Shown: piece after piece, positions 37,990 through 47,454 of the stretch
Position numbering within the stretch: the stretch's first letter is position 1
Layout of the letters: each line of letters begins with the position of its first letter
Assembly (NCBI RefSeq): GCF_020179605.1
Contig: NZ_JAINZO010000003.1
Location: 62,001 to 126,000, forward strand
Direction: 5' to 3'
Length of the DNA: 64,000 bases
Origin: Geomonas agri
GTDB taxonomy: Bacteria; Desulfobacterota; Desulfuromonadia; Geobacterales; Geobacteraceae
Notes under the pieces: generated by a model
Database searches by the model: none
What the model was told of the DNA's origin: nothing
What the model saw: the letters and a program-made list of their open reading frames with translations, nothing else
Position numbers and translations under genes: made by a program

Positions 37990-39232
37990 AGCGCAGCGCC
38001 TCGGCCGGGGCCATGCGCGAAGCGGCCCAGGAGGGGTACAGCGTCGCGGCAAAGGAGATGAGCACGGCGGTGACGCTGATCAGCACCACGTCGGAAGCCA
38101 CCACCTGGGACGGGAAGTGGTCCAGGTAGTAGATGTCCTTGCTGAACAGTTCGAAGCCGGTCACCTTCTGGATCACCGAGACGATCGGCTCCAGGTTGAG
38201 GGCGATCAGCAGTCCCCCCAGGACCCCGATGACGGTGCCCAGCACGCCGATGATGAGCCCCTCGAAGACGAAGATGCGCATGATGCTGCGGCTGGTCGCC
38301 CCCATCGACTTGAGGATGGCGATGTCGCGGGTCTTCTCCATGACCACCATGAACAGCGTGGAGGCGATGCCGAAGGCGGCCACCAACACGATCAGGGTCA
38401 GGATAATGAACATGACGCTCTTCTCGGTCTTCAGCGCGAACAGGATGTTCTTGTTCATCTGCATCCAGTCGCGGGCATGGTACGGGGGACCCAGTTCGCG
38501 GTCGATGTGGCGGGCCAACTCGCCGGTCTTGTAGACATCGCGCACCTTCAACTGGATTCCGGTCACCACGTCCCCAAGTCCCAGGAACTGCTGGGCTTCC
38601 TTGAGGGAGACGTAGGCGAGAGTCGAGTCGTACTCGAACATGCCGGTGTTGAAGATGCCGGTGATGCGGAACCGGTTCAGCTTGGGCATCATCCCCAAGG
38701 GGGTGATGTTCCCCATCGGGGAGATCACGTCCACCGTGTCACCCAGGAAGAGCCCCAGGTTCTTGGCCAACTCCTTGCCGATGACGACGCCGGGAGTCTT
38801 GCCCACCTCGCTATCCAGCGATTTCAGGTCCCCTTCCACCATCGACTTGTGCAGGTTGGTGACCTTGGCGTCGGTGTCAACGTCGATGCCGCGCAGCACG
38901 ACCCCGGAAACGTTCTTGCCGGTGGAGAGCATGACCTGGTTGTAGATGAACGGGGTCGACGCGACCACGCCGTCTATGCCTTCCAGTTTCTTCATTACCT
39001 GCGGGTAGTCCTGCACCGCACCAATGCTGTTAAGGACCACGATATGCGCGTTGGTCCCCAGGATCTTGTCCTTGAGGTCCTCCTCGAAACCGGTCATCAC
39101 GGCCAGCACGATGATGAGGGCCATTACCCCCAGCGCCACCCCCGCGACCGAGATCAGCGTGATCAGCGAGATGAAGGTCGATTTGCGCTTCGCCTTCAGG
39201 TAGCGCAGCCCTATGAAGAGCTCAAAGGGCAT
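37982..39232 (-). CDS. lolC: Lipoprotein-releasing permease LolC/LolE
   Basis: 416 residues: one N-terminal membrane helix (about 20-50), a large periplasmic MacB-like domain, and three C-terminal helices (starting [17 protein letters not shown]). N-terminus [23 protein letters not shown] is the family signature. A single LolC/E-type subunit is seen, so it may act as a homodimer (LolF-like). It overlaps lysS by one base (TAATG). Confidence 0.92.
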   Translation of the reverse strand: MPFELFIGLRYLKAKRKSTFISLITLISVAGVALGVMALIIVLAVMTGFEEDLKDKILGTNAHIVVLNSIGAVQDYPQVMKKLEGIDGVVASTPFIYNQVMLSTGKNVSGVVLRGIDVDTDAKVTNLHKSMVEGDLKSLDSEVGKTPGVVIGKELAKNLGLFLGDTVDVISPMGNITPLGMMPKLNRFRITGIFNTGMFEYDSTLAYVSLKEAQQFLGLGDVVTGIQLKVRDVYKTGELARHIDRELGPPYHARDWMQMNKNILFALKTEKSVMFIILTLIVLVAAFGIASTLFMVVMEKTRDIAILKSMGATSRSIMRIFVFEGLIIGVLGTVIGVLGGLLIALNLEPIVSVIQKVTGFELFSKDIYYLDHFPSQVVASDVVLISVTAVLISFAATLYPSWAASRMAPAEALRYE

Positions 39233-40710
39233 TATTTCCCCTCTTTGCGCAGCTGCGGGAACAGGATGACGTCGCGGATCGACGGCGAGTCGGTGAGGAG
39301 CATGACCAGGCGGTCGATGCCGATCCCCTCGCCCGCAGTCGGCGGCAGGCCGTACTCGAGGGCGCGGATGTAGTCCTCGTCCATGTAGTGCGCCTCTTCG
39401 TCGCCCTTGTCCTTGGCGGCCACCTGGGCCAGGAAGCGCTCCTTCTGGTCGCGCGGGTCGTTCAGCTCGGAGAAGGCGTTGGCCATCTCGCGGCCGGCGC
39501 AGAAGAACTCGAAACGATCCACGTACTCCGGATCGTGGTCGTTCTTCCTGGACAGCGGCGACACCTCGGTCGGGTAGTTGGTGATGAAGGTCGGCTGGAT
39601 CAGCTTGGTCTCGGCGACCTCCTCGAAGATCTCGGTGATCAGCTTGCCGTAGCCGATGTCCTCGGGAAGCTCCAGCCCGATTTTCTGGGCGTAGGCGTAG
39701 GCGAGGTCGCGGTCCTCGAGGGACTTGGCGTCGATGTCGCCGTACTCGAGGATTGCCTCTTTCACGGTGAACCGCTTCCAGGGGCGCTGGAAGCTGATCG
39801 GCTCGCCGCCGTAGGTGAAGTCGAGCGTCCCCAGGAGTTCCTGGGCCACGTGGCAGAGGAGCTCCTCGGTGAAGTTCATCAGGTCCTCGAAGGTCGCGTA
39901 GGCCTGGTAGAACTCCATCATGGTGAACTCGGGATTGTGGCGCACCGAGATACCTTCGTTACGGAAGTTGCGGTTGATCTCGAAGACGCGCTCGAAGCCG
40001 CCCACCACCAGGCGCTTCAGGTAGAGCTCCGGAGCGATGCGCAGGAACAGTTCCATGTCCAGCGCGTTGTGGTGGGTCACGAACGGCTTCGCGGTGGCGC
40101 CGCCGGGGATCGGGTGCATCATCGGGGTCTCGACTTCCAGGAAGTCGTTCTTGGTCATGAACTCGCGGATAAGATGCACGACCTTGGAGCGCTTGTAGAA
40201 GACCTCGCGCACCTCGGGGGAGACGATCAGGTCGACGTAGCGCTGGCGGTAGCGGGTTTCCACATCGGTCAGACCGTGGAACTTCTCCGGCAGCGGCAGC
40301 AGCGACTTGGTCAAGAGACGGACGGTGGAGACGGCCAGGGAAAGCTCGCCGGTCTTGGTGCGGAACGGGGTGCCGGTGGCGCCGATGATGTCACCGATGT
40401 CGTAGTTTTCGAACTCGGCGAAGAGTTCCTCGCCCAGGCTGTCCTTCTTCAGGTACAGCTGCATGCGACCCTTGCGGTCCTGCACCTGCACGAAAGCGGC
40501 CTTGCCGAAGGAGCGACGCATGATGATACGCCCGGCGACCACGAAGGTCTGCGGATCGTCCTCGATCACTTCCTTGTCGCCGTAGGCGTCGCGCACATCG
40601 GCCGAGGTATGCTGAGGCTTATAATCGTTCGGGTACGGGTTGATCCCCGCCTCCCACAATGCATCTACCTTGCGTCTTCTCTGCAGCAGCAGTTCGCTCA
40701 ACTCTTCCAT
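39232..40710 (-). CDS. lysS: Lysyl-tRNA synthetase (class II)
   Basis: 492 residues: N-terminal anticodon-binding OB domain, then the class II core with motif 2 (RNEGISVRHNPEFTMMEFYQA) and motif 3 (GEGIGIDRLVMLLTDSPSIR). It makes Lys-tRNA. As first gene of the run lysS-lolC-lolD-bamA-skp-lpx it is in the same place as in other Geobacter relatives. A weak minus-strand promoter (TTGACT at 40783-40788, 17 nt, TTAGTT) lies upstream. Confidence 0.95.
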   Translation of the reverse strand: MEELSELLLQRRRKVDALWEAGINPYPNDYKPQHTSADVRDAYGDKEVIEDDPQTFVVAGRIIMRRSFGKAAFVQVQDRKGRMQLYLKKDSLGEELFAEFENYDIGDIIGATGTPFRTKTGELSLAVSTVRLLTKSLLPLPEKFHGLTDVETRYRQRYVDLIVSPEVREVFYKRSKVVHLIREFMTKNDFLEVETPMMHPIPGGATAKPFVTHHNALDMELFLRIAPELYLKRLVVGGFERVFEINRNFRNEGISVRHNPEFTMMEFYQAYATFEDLMNFTEELLCHVAQELLGTLDFTYGGEPISFQRPWKRFTVKEAILEYGDIDAKSLEDRDLAYAYAQKIGLELPEDIGYGKLITEIFEEVAETKLIQPTFITNYPTEVSPLSRKNDHDPEYVDRFEFFCAGREMANAFSELNDPRDQKERFLAQVAAKDKGDEEAHYMDEDYIRALEYGLPPTAGEGIGIDRLVMLLTDSPSIRDVILFPQLRKEGK

Positions 40711-40790
40711 GTTATCTGCAACCTTTCTTTACCGCGTTGGGCTGTGAAACAATCCGTCAAACTAAACTATTTGCGTCAATCAAGTCAAGG

Positions 40791-40841
40791 GAAAAGGGGT
40801 ACGGCTGAGCCTGGTGATGCAAGGCTAAAGCCGTATCCCTT
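40791..40841 (-). terminator. Rho-independent terminator of the RCC1 gene
   Basis: In minus sense a long hairpin, GGGATACGGCT...AGCCGTACCCC with a GGCT/AGCC extension, is followed by CTTTTCCC. It lies just after the RCC1 stop and before the lysS promoter region, separating the two transcripts. Confidence 0.7.
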
Positions 40842-40857
40842 CTGACAAAATGTGCTA

Positions 40858-42207
40858 CTAGAACTTGACGGTGACCGGCGTCTTGAAGTAGGGGACTCCC
40901 GACGTCGTGTCCACCGTATTGCCGAGCTGTCCCATGTTGTTGTTGCCCCAGGCATACCAAGTGCCGTTGATGAGGGCGAACGAGCTCGTGCCGAATGCGG
41001 CGATGTCGGTGATCACCGGCGGTTGAACCAGCCCGGATAGGCCGAGGAGCTGCACGAGGGTGCTGGAGTTGGTGAAGGTATCGTCGCCGAGCTGCCCGTA
41101 GAAGTTGTTACCTATTGCCTGAACCGTCCAGCGTCCGTCACTCGCGACGCTGTCGCGCGGTCCGAGGAGCAGGAGAATGTGGTTGGTCCCGGTGGCAATC
41201 TTCTTGATGACGAGGCTGTTGCCGTCAACGGCGGAAAAGGTTGTCACTTTCACCGGCACGGAACTGCTCTTTAACGCAGCGATACCAGTGCCGAGTTCGC
41301 CGGCATCATTGTAGCCCCAGCCCCACAGGGTCTCGGAGGTGATGGTGCCGAGGATATCGCGTTGCACTTCGAGGGCGAGGCTCGCGTTGCCCAGGGCTGC
41401 AATCTGCTCGATAGTGCCGGTCGCCTCAGAGAAGGTCATCCTTTTAGGACGGGTGCTGCTCGCGGAGTACGTGTCGAAGCTGGTTTTGCCGAACCCGACC
41501 TGGCCATAGGCGTTGCCGCCCCAGGCGTAGACGTAGTTGACGGGGGTGGCTCCTCCTGTCGTCAACAGCGCCAGCGAATGCAGCCCCCCAGCGGCGACCT
41601 GCTTTGCCTGAAACTGGGTGAGGTCTTCTCCGTCACGGCCGGTAATTATCAGAACCGGGGACGTCGCGTTGGTCGTGGTGTCGTCGCCAACCTGGTGGTA
41701 GCCGTTGTAGCCCCAGGCGTAGAGCCTGTCGCCGGCGACGGCGAGGGAATGGTACCCCCCTGCAGCGATGTCGGAGACGGTCGCGTGCATCCATACCGAT
41801 ACCGGCTTCGGGCTGTAGGCATCGGGATAGTTCGTGGAAACCTGGCTCCCCACGCCGAGTTGGCCGAACAGGTTGTACCCCCAGGTGGAGATGAGGCTCG
41901 ACATGTTGCCGAACACCATGGTGTGCTCGTTGCCCGCTGCGGCCTTGGCACCCGGCAGAACCATGTTGTCCATCCCCGGCACGTGGACCGCAATCTCGCG
42001 CTTGGTGAGGGTGCCGTCACCGAGCTGGCCAAAACCGTTGTACCCCATGGTGAAGGTACTGTGGTTCCTGAAGACCACACTGTGGCTGTAGAAGATGGTA
42101 ACTGTAGAAGGGATGTGGTCGTTGGTAGAGGAGCCGCCGCAACCGGAGAGGGCGGCAGTAAGAAGCCCGGCGCAGATCAAAAGCCTGAAACGCCTGCAAT
42201 TTTGCAT
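40858..42207 (-). CDS. RCC1-repeat lipoprotein
   Basis: 449 residues. Signal peptide with lipobox LLTAALSGCGGSS, so it is anchored by a lipidated Cys about residue 23. The rest is a chain of about seven RCC1/BLIP-II repeats, each with a WGxNxxGQLG-like unit (WGYNLFGQLGVGS, WGGNAYGQVGFGK, WGNNNMGQLGN), forming a beta-propeller. Such bacterial proteins are surface or periplasmic binding proteins; no ligand can be named. Divergent from ettA with its own promoter. It is the only clear lipoprotein with this fold in the window. Confidence 0.85.
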   Translation of the reverse strand: MQNCRRFRLLICAGLLTAALSGCGGSSTNDHIPSTVTIFYSHSVVFRNHSTFTMGYNGFGQLGDGTLTKREIAVHVPGMDNMVLPGAKAAAGNEHTMVFGNMSSLISTWGYNLFGQLGVGSQVSTNYPDAYSPKPVSVWMHATVSDIAAGGYHSLAVAGDRLYAWGYNGYHQVGDDTTTNATSPVLIITGRDGEDLTQFQAKQVAAGGLHSLALLTTGGATPVNYVYAWGGNAYGQVGFGKTSFDTYSASSTRPKRMTFSEATGTIEQIAALGNASLALEVQRDILGTITSETLWGWGYNDAGELGTGIAALKSSSVPVKVTTFSAVDGNSLVIKKIATGTNHILLLLGPRDSVASDGRWTVQAIGNNFYGQLGDDTFTNSSTLVQLLGLSGLVQPPVITDIAAFGTSSFALINGTWYAWGNNNMGQLGNTVDTTSGVPYFKTPVTVKF

Positions 42208-42243
42208 ATGAGAGACCCCTTGATGGTTAATTCAATCCGGCGG

Positions 42244-42272
42244 ATTTAACTATACATAAAAGGGAATGTCAA
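42244..42272 (-). promoter_or_regulatory. Sigma-70-like promoter for the RCC1 lipoprotein
   Basis: Minus strand TTGACA (42267-42272), 17 nt, TTAAAT (42244-42249), about 35 nt before the start. The -35 box is perfect and the -10 box moderate. Confidence 0.5.
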
Positions 42273-42295
42273 GGACGGACTCCGGGGGATGGCAG

Positions 42296-42325
42296 TTGAC
42301 ATGCCGCGGTAGTTGCATGTAATAA
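42296..42325 (+). promoter_or_regulatory. Sigma-70-like promoter for ettA
   Basis: TTGACA (42296-42301), 18 nt, TAATAA (42320-42325), about 50 nt upstream of the ettA start. It is back-to-back with the promoter for the RCC1 gene in a 170-nt gap. Confidence 0.6.
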
Positions 42326-42377
42326 TGGCCCTTTTACAAAACGATACAAAGCTTAATAAAACAATACGGAGGCAGTC

Positions 42378-44063
42378 ATGGCTATCGAGCCGAATAAGGT
42401 CATCTACTCGATGATTGGTGTGAGCAAGTTTTACGACAAGAAACCGGTGCTGAAAGACATCTACCTCTCCTATTTCTACGGCGCCAAGATCGGCGTGCTC
42501 GGCCTGAACGGCTCCGGCAAGAGCTCCCTGTTGAAGATCCTCGCTGGCGTGGACAAGGAATTCAACGGCAAGACCATCCTCTCCCCGGGCTACACCGTCG
42601 GCTACCTGGAGCAGGAGCCGAATCTCGACCCGAGTAAGACTGTGCGCCAGTGCGTCGAGGAAGGCGTGCAGGAAGTGGTCGACCTGGTCAACGAGTTCAA
42701 TGAGATAAACATGAAGTTCGGCGAGGAGATGACCGACGCCGAGATGGAGAAGCTGTGCGACCGCCAGGCCAAGGTGCAGGAGAAGCTGGACCATCTGGAC
42801 GCCTGGGACCTGGACAGTCGCCTCGAACTCGCCATGGACGCGCTGCGCTGCCCGCCGCCCGAGACCAACGTCGCCAACCTCTCCGGCGGTGAAAAGCGCC
42901 GCGTGGCCCTGTGCCGCCTGCTGCTGCAGAAGCCGGACATCCTCCTTTTGGACGAGCCGACCAACCACCTGGACGCCGAGAGCGTCGCCTGGCTGGAGCA
43001 GCACCTGCAGCGCTACGCCGGCACCATCATCGCCGTGACCCACGACCGCTACTTCCTGGACAACGTGGCAGGCTGGATCCTGGAGCTCGACCGCGGCCAG
43101 GGGATTCCGTGGCAGGGGAACTACTCTTCTTGGCTAGAGCAGAAGGAGAAGCGCCTGGCCCAGGAGGAGAAGACCGAGAGCGAGCGCCAGAAGACTTTGA
43201 AGCGCGAGCTGGAGTGGATCAGGATGTCGCCCAAGGGGCGTCACGCCAAGGGCAAGGCGCGCATCAATTCCTACGAGGAGATGCTGAACACTGAGAGCGA
43301 GCAGCGCGCCAAGGACCTGGAGATCTTCATTCCGCCCGGGCCGCGTCTGGGTGGAGTGGTGGTCGAGGCGGACAACGTCAGCAAGGGGTACGGCGACAAG
43401 CTCCTCATCGAGGGGATGGAGTTCCGGCTCCCGCCGGGCGGTATCGTCGGCGTAATCGGCCCCAACGGCGCCGGCAAAACCACCCTGTTCCGTATGATCA
43501 CCGGCGAGGAGAAACCGGATTCCGGCAGCTTCAAGACCGGCGAGACCGTGAAGCTTTCCTATGTGGACCAGAGCAGGGATGCCCTCGATCCCGACAAGAC
43601 CATCTGGGAGGTGATCTCGGACGGGCAGGAACAGTTGCAGCTCGGCAAGCAGCTGGTGAATTCCCGCGCGTACGTGGCCCGGTTCAACTTCTCCGGCGCC
43701 GACCAGCAGAAGAAGGTGGGCATGCTCTCGGGCGGTGAGCGTAACCGCGTGCACCTGGCCAAGATGCTCAAGGAAGGCGGCAACGTCATCCTGCTTGACG
43801 AACCGACCAACGACCTCGACGTCAACACCATGCGTGCACTGGAAGAAGCGCTGGAGAACTTTGCCGGTTGCGCCGTGGTCATCTCCCACGACCGTTGGTT
43901 CCTGGACAGGATTGCCACCCACATCCTCGCCTTCGAGGGGGACAGCAAGGTGGTCTGGTTCGAGGGGAACTACTCAGAGTACGAGGAAGACCGCCACGCC
44001 CGTCTGGGCACCGCGGCCGACCAGCCGCACCGCATCAGGTACCGTCAGCTGACCCGCGCCTAA
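42378..44063 (+). CDS. ettA: Energy-dependent translational throttle protein EttA (ABC-F)
   Basis: 561 residues, with two ABC ATPase domains and no membrane segments: Walker [14 protein letters not shown] and [13 protein letters not shown], signatures [14 protein letters not shown] and [14 protein letters not shown], joined by the charged ABC-F linker. It acts on the 70S ribosome and couples translation to ATP/ADP ratio. Start preceded by GGAGG. It is a single-gene transcript ending at a strong terminator. Confidence 0.94.
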   Translation: MAIEPNKVIYSMIGVSKFYDKKPVLKDIYLSYFYGAKIGVLGLNGSGKSSLLKILAGVDKEFNGKTILSPGYTVGYLEQEPNLDPSKTVRQCVEEGVQEVVDLVNEFNEINMKFGEEMTDAEMEKLCDRQAKVQEKLDHLDAWDLDSRLELAMDALRCPPPETNVANLSGGEKRRVALCRLLLQKPDILLLDEPTNHLDAESVAWLEQHLQRYAGTIIAVTHDRYFLDNVAGWILELDRGQGIPWQGNYSSWLEQKEKRLAQEEKTESERQKTLKRELEWIRMSPKGRHAKGKARINSYEEMLNTESEQRAKDLEIFIPPGPRLGGVVVEADNVSKGYGDKLLIEGMEFRLPPGGIVGVIGPNGAGKTTLFRMITGEEKPDSGSFKTGETVKLSYVDQSRDALDPDKTIWEVISDGQEQLQLGKQLVNSRAYVARFNFSGADQQKKVGMLSGGERNRVHLAKMLKEGGNVILLDEPTNDLDVNTMRALEEALENFAGCAVVISHDRWFLDRIATHILAFEGDSKVVWFEGNYSEYEEDRHARLGTAADQPHRIRYRQLTRA

Positions 44064-44085
44064 CGGCGCAGGCAGCAAGTAAAAA

Positions 44086-44122
44086 GGGGGCGGCCGAAAA
44101 TCGGCCGCCCCCTTCTTGTTTT
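44086..44122. terminator. Terminator between ettA and bioC (usable both ways)
   Basis: A 12-bp perfect stem, GGGGGCGGCCGA (44086-44097) with TCGGCCGCCCCC (44101-44112), 3-nt loop, followed by TTCTTGTTTT. On the minus strand the hairpin is followed by five T. It separates convergent ettA and bioC. Confidence 0.9.
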
Positions 44123-44143
44123 CAGTTCCCGCTTTTCGTCCGA

Positions 44144-44962
44144 CTAGTCCGACTCCGGCCGCGTCTTCTTGCGGGCCACGCCGTACACCACCTCGTAGGT
44201 GGCGGGCACGCCGTCCTCCCTGCCAAAGCACTTGCGGTAGCTCGCCATCATCTCCAGCATCACCCGCCGCTCGGAGAGCCCCTTGCCGCTGGCCGGCGCC
44301 GTGCTCCCCGCCCCTATCCTCTTCAGCGAGCGGAGCAGTTCCGGCACGTCCGAGTGCATTTCCACCTCGAGCTCCGAGCAGACCCGTGGCGCTGCAAACT
44401 CGGCCCGCTCCAGCGCGGCCGCCACCTCGCCATTGGTGAAAAAACTATGGGTGCGGTCATCGCCGCCCTCCAGCACCGCCCGGTAGGACTCGCGCAGCTC
44501 GTAGAGGGTGCGCTCGCCGAAGAGGGCGAAGCAGAACACGCCGCCCGGCTTCAGCACGCGCCACGCCTCCGCGAACGCCGTATCGAGCGTGGCAAGCCAC
44601 TGGTAGGTCGAAGTCGAGAGCACAACGTCGAAGCTCTCTGACTCAAAGGGGAGCGACTCGGCGTCCGCGTTCACCATGCGCACCCGCCTGCCGGCAAGAG
44701 TGCGGGCCGCGGTCTCGCACATGCCCGGCGCGAGATCGACGCCAACGGCATCCATCTCCGGGTAGAGCTCGGTCAAGCGCGCCAGCAGCCTTCCAGTCCC
44801 GGCACCGATGTCGATCAGGGACGCCGGCACCACCCGCTCCGCCTGCAGCAGGCCGAGCACCTTGTCCACCACGCGCCCCTGCACCACGGCGTGCCGGTCG
44901 TAATCGGTCGCCTGCCGGTGAAACGACTCGCGCACCTTGTCTCTGTTTATCTCTGCCGCCAT
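44144..44962 (-). CDS. bioC: Malonyl-ACP O-methyltransferase BioC
   Basis: 272 residues, SAM-dependent methyltransferase. SAM motif I IDIGAGTGRLLARLTELYP, then VDLAPGMCETAA, FDVVLSTSTYQWL and GGVFCFALFGERTLYELRES, which match BioC (the WLATLDTAF region included). It methylates malonyl-ACP to start pimelate synthesis. Last gene of bioF-bioH-bioC. A 124-nt gap with hairpins separates it from bioH. Confidence 0.9.
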   Translation of the reverse strand: MAAEINRDKVRESFHRQATDYDRHAVVQGRVVDKVLGLLQAERVVPASLIDIGAGTGRLLARLTELYPEMDAVGVDLAPGMCETAARTLAGRRVRMVNADAESLPFESESFDVVLSTSTYQWLATLDTAFAEAWRVLKPGGVFCFALFGERTLYELRESYRAVLEGGDDRTHSFFTNGEVAAALERAEFAAPRVCSELEVEMHSDVPELLRSLKRIGAGSTAPASGKGLSERRVMLEMMASYRKCFGREDGVPATYEVVYGVARKKTRPESD

Positions 44963-44984
44963 CGATACCTTACCCGTAATTTCC

Positions 44985-45064
44985 CCCTCCCCCGGAGGGG
45001 GAGGGTTAGGGAGGGGGAAAAGGATGCACTTGCCCCCTCCTAGCCTCCCCCCTCCGGGGGGAGG
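44985..45064. repeat. Three stacked GC-rich hairpins between bioC and bioH
   Basis: CCCTCCCCC-GGA-GGGGGAGGG (44985-45005), TAGGGAGGGGG (45007-45017) imperfectly with CCCCCTCCTA (45033-45042), and CCTCCCCCC-TCC-GGGGGGAGG (45044-45064). Perfect 9-bp stems with 3-nt loops flank the middle one. They lie within the bio operon and would form strong RNA structures, perhaps lowering bioC expression or stabilising the upstream message. They may also be copies of a dispersed repeat. Confidence 0.75.
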
Positions 45065-45086
45065 AACTTGAATAGTGCGCCTGAAG

Positions 45087-45866
45087 CTAAAGTTCTGCCA
45101 GGAACTCGCGCAGCACCGCGTTGAACCGCTCGGGCCTGGTCATAAAGGGGGCGTGACCGCACCCCTGGAATATCTCCAGCTGCGCCATCGGGAGGTGTTG
45201 CGCCAGGTACTGCGAGGCGGCGACGGGGCAGACGGTATCCTGTTCGCCGTGGATGACCAGCACCGGTCGGTCCACCTGCGGCAGCCCCTCGCGCAGGTCG
45301 GCAGTGGAAAGGATGTTCAGCGATTGCATGACCGCCTCGCGGTCCGCGGAGCGCCCCCCCAGCACGATCTCGTGCACGATGCGCTGGTAGAGATCATGAT
45401 CCAGCTCCCCTTCCGCGAACATCCCCTTGAAGAAATCGCCCATCGTCTTCTGGTGGTCACGCCGCAGGCGCAGCCCCATCCCCTTTACCTCGACCGGCGC
45501 CTTGCCGTGCGGATAGTCGTCACAGCTGGCGTACCGGGCGTTGCCCCCCACCAGCACCATGCCAGCCAGAGGCGAGCGCAGGGCCGGGAAAGCCTGCAGT
45601 GCCACCTGCACTCCCATCGACCACCCCACCAGTACCGCGTCGTGCAAGGCCAGCTCCTCGAAGAAAGCGGCCAGGTCCGAGGCATAGTCGTTGATGGTGT
45701 AGGACATGGCCGGCGGCGAATGGCCGTGGCCACGCATGTCCACAAATATGAGCCGCCCCGCGTCCTGCATATCCTGCTGGAAACGCCAGGCACGGCCGGA
45801 CATGGCCCAGCCGTGGACGAAAACAACCGGCCTCCCGGCACCTGTTTCCTGAAAATGCAAAGTCAT
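45087..45866 (-). CDS. bioH: BioH-like pimeloyl-ACP methyl ester esterase (alpha/beta hydrolase)
   Basis: 259 residues from ATG 45864-45866. Alpha/beta hydrolase fold with oxyanion HGWAMSGRAW, the nucleophile elbow LVGWSMGVQVAL (Ser in GWSMG), and the catalytic Asp/His near HGEQDTVCPVA and GCGHAPFMTRPE. Between bioF and bioC it probably cleaves pimeloyl-ACP methyl ester, ending pimelate elongation. Sequence alone cannot fully rule out a related esterase (BioG/BioV functional analog), but context supports bioH. Confidence 0.85.
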   Translation of the reverse strand: MTLHFQETGAGRPVVFVHGWAMSGRAWRFQQDMQDAGRLIFVDMRGHGHSPPAMSYTINDYASDLAAFFEELALHDAVLVGWSMGVQVALQAFPALRSPLAGMVLVGGNARYASCDDYPHGKAPVEVKGMGLRLRRDHQKTMGDFFKGMFAEGELDHDLYQRIVHEIVLGGRSADREAVMQSLNILSTADLREGLPQVDRPVLVIHGEQDTVCPVAASQYLAQHLPMAQLEIFQGCGHAPFMTRPERFNAVLREFLAEL

Positions 45867-45883
45867 AAAAAACCTCAAAAGTC

Positions 45884-45997
45884 GAACACAGAGGTCTCGG
45901 AGGTCCACAGAGGGCACAGAGAACAGGACAAGGTTTTTACTTCAAAGAGAAGTCCTCTGTGCTCCGCTCCGGCTTTTCCTCCGTGTACTCTGTGTTC
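45884..45997. repeat. Nested CACAGAGG inverted repeat between bioH and bioF
   Basis: Outer arms GAACACAGAG (45884-45893) and CTCTGTGTTC (45988-45997) are perfect inverted repeats; inner CACAGAGG (45906-45913) pairs with CCTCTGTG (45954-45961). CACAGAGG occurs three times in the left half (45887, 45906, 45915, the last one base short). No coding content. It looks like a small palindromic extragenic element rather than a terminator, because no T tract follows. Confidence 0.65.
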
Positions 45998-46008
45998 CGC
46001 TTTTCTGT

Positions 46009-47178
46009 TTAAACTACCCCGAGCTTCCTGCCGACCCGCGCGATGGTATCCGCTGCGGCTTCGAGATCAGCGGGGTCGTGGGTGGCCATGATGGTACAGC
46101 GCAGACGACAGCTCCCAGCCGGAACGGTGGGAGGCCTGATCCCCTGCACGAAGATCCCTTCTTCCAAAAGCTCCTGGCTGAACTGCATGGTCGCCTCGGC
46201 TGGCCCAACGAAGATCGGTACGATCTGGGTCTCGCTCCCCATGGTATCGAAGCCGGCGGCGGCCAACTTGTCCTTGAACAGTGCCACGTTCGCCGCCAGC
46301 CGCTCCCGCAACTCCTTTCCCTCCTGGGAATCGACCAAGTCCAGCGCCGCGACCGACGGAGCCAAAACCGCCGGAGGCAGCGAGGTGGAAAAGATGAAGC
46401 TGCGCGCCTTGTTCACGAGGTACTGGCAGATCTCTGCCGAAGCCGCCGCATAGGCGCCAAAGCTCCCCAGCCCCTTGCCCAGCGTCCCCATGTGGATGTC
46501 CACGCCGTCCATCACCCCCAAGAGTTCAGCCGTACCGCGCCCAGTCGCCCCCAGGACACCGGTGCCGTGGGCATCGTCGACCATGAGCAGGGCATCGTAC
46601 TGACGGGCCAGCTGCACCATCTGCCGCAAAGGAGCGATGTCGCCGTCCATGCTGAAGACACCGTCGGTGACGATCAGGCGCCGCCCGCTGCCCGGTTTGT
46701 CCTGCAGCATTCGCTCCAGGGCCGCCATGTCCCGATGCGGGTAGCGGTGGAAATTCGCCCGCGACAACAGGGCGCCGTCGACGATGCTGGCATGGTTCAA
46801 CTTGTCCGAAAAGATGGCATCGCCACGTCCCACAATGGCGGAGATGATCCCGGTATTGGCGGCATAGCCGGAGTTGAAGACGAGGGCGTTTTCCGTCCCC
46901 TTGAAGCGGGCGATACGCTCCTCCAGCTCAACATGCAGCGACATAGTGCCGGAGACCAGGCGGGAGGCACCGCTCCCGGTCCCCAAAGCCGCTCCAAACA
47001 CGGCGGCCCGGCGCAGAGCGGGGTGATCGGCCAGTCCGAGATAATTGTTGGAACAAAGCAGGAGCACCCGTTTGCCGTCCAGATCAACGTGGCTCCCCTG
47101 CGCCCCTTCTATTTCCCTCATGCTGCGGTAAAGCCCTTGGGATCGCAACTGGTCCAGTTCTTCTGCGAATGTCTGCAC
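46009..47178 (-). CDS. bioF: 8-amino-7-oxononanoate synthase
   Basis: 389 residues from GTG 47176-47178, which follows GGAGAAGCT; the frame is open upstream through the promoter region, which is excluded. PLP fold type [43 protein letters not shown] and [16 protein letters not shown]. Lys and the substrate motifs are normal ([13 protein letters not shown]). It condenses pimeloyl-ACP with alanine. It is the first gene of bioF-bioH-bioC with a BirA-type operator upstream. Confidence 0.93.
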   Translation of the reverse strand: MQTFAEELDQLRSQGLYRSMREIEGAQGSHVDLDGKRVLLLCSNNYLGLADHPALRRAAVFGAALGTGSGASRLVSGTMSLHVELEERIARFKGTENALVFNSGYAANTGIISAIVGRGDAIFSDKLNHASIVDGALLSRANFHRYPHRDMAALERMLQDKPGSGRRLIVTDGVFSMDGDIAPLRQMVQLARQYDALLMVDDAHGTGVLGATGRGTAELLGVMDGVDIHMGTLGKGLGSFGAYAAASAEICQYLVNKARSFIFSTSLPPAVLAPSVAALDLVDSQEGKELRERLAANVALFKDKLAAAGFDTMGSETQIVPIFVGPAEATMQFSQELLEEGIFVQGIRPPTVPAGSCRLRCTIMATHDPADLEAAADTIARVGRKLGVV

Positions 47179-47218
47179 AGCTTCTCCTTTCCATGCCGGG
47201 ATGATAGCGGAGCCCTTG

Positions 47219-47247
47219 TTATTAGCACAGCCGCCCTGGTTCGTCAA
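47219..47247 (-). promoter_or_regulatory. Promoter of bioF-bioH-bioC
   Basis: Minus strand TTGACG (47242-47247), 17 nt, TAATAA (47219-47224), with TGTGC just before the -10 box (extended -10). The -35 box falls inside the left half of the BirA-type operator, so repressor binding would block polymerase. About 35 nt of leader to the GTG start. Confidence 0.7.
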
Positions 47248-47272
47248 CCGGTGAACCAGCAACGGTTGACAA
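47241..47272. promoter_or_regulatory. BirA-type biotin operator (inverted repeat)
   Basis: TCGTCAACC (47241-47249), 14-nt spacer, GGTTGACAA (47264-47272). The half-sites are inverted with one mismatch and the spacing is that of BirA boxes (TTGTNAACC, N14-16, GGTTNACAA). It lies over the -35 box of the bioF promoter. On the plus strand the right half also forms TTGACA (47266-47271), followed after 18 nt by TATGCA, so the same site could control the divergent gene at 47455. Confidence 0.75.
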
Positions 47273-47454
47273 TTACATACACCTTAACCTATGCATTTGA
47301 TCTGCAAAGAGAAAACTCCAAGCGGCAGGCACCATGCATCCCCCACCCGAATTTGCGCGCCTCCCGAAGCGGGATATACTCTTAAAGTTTTTTCTAATCT
47401 GCAAACCCTGTTTCAACTGCTACAACCACCGGTAAGACCAGCAGGAGAGCCGCC

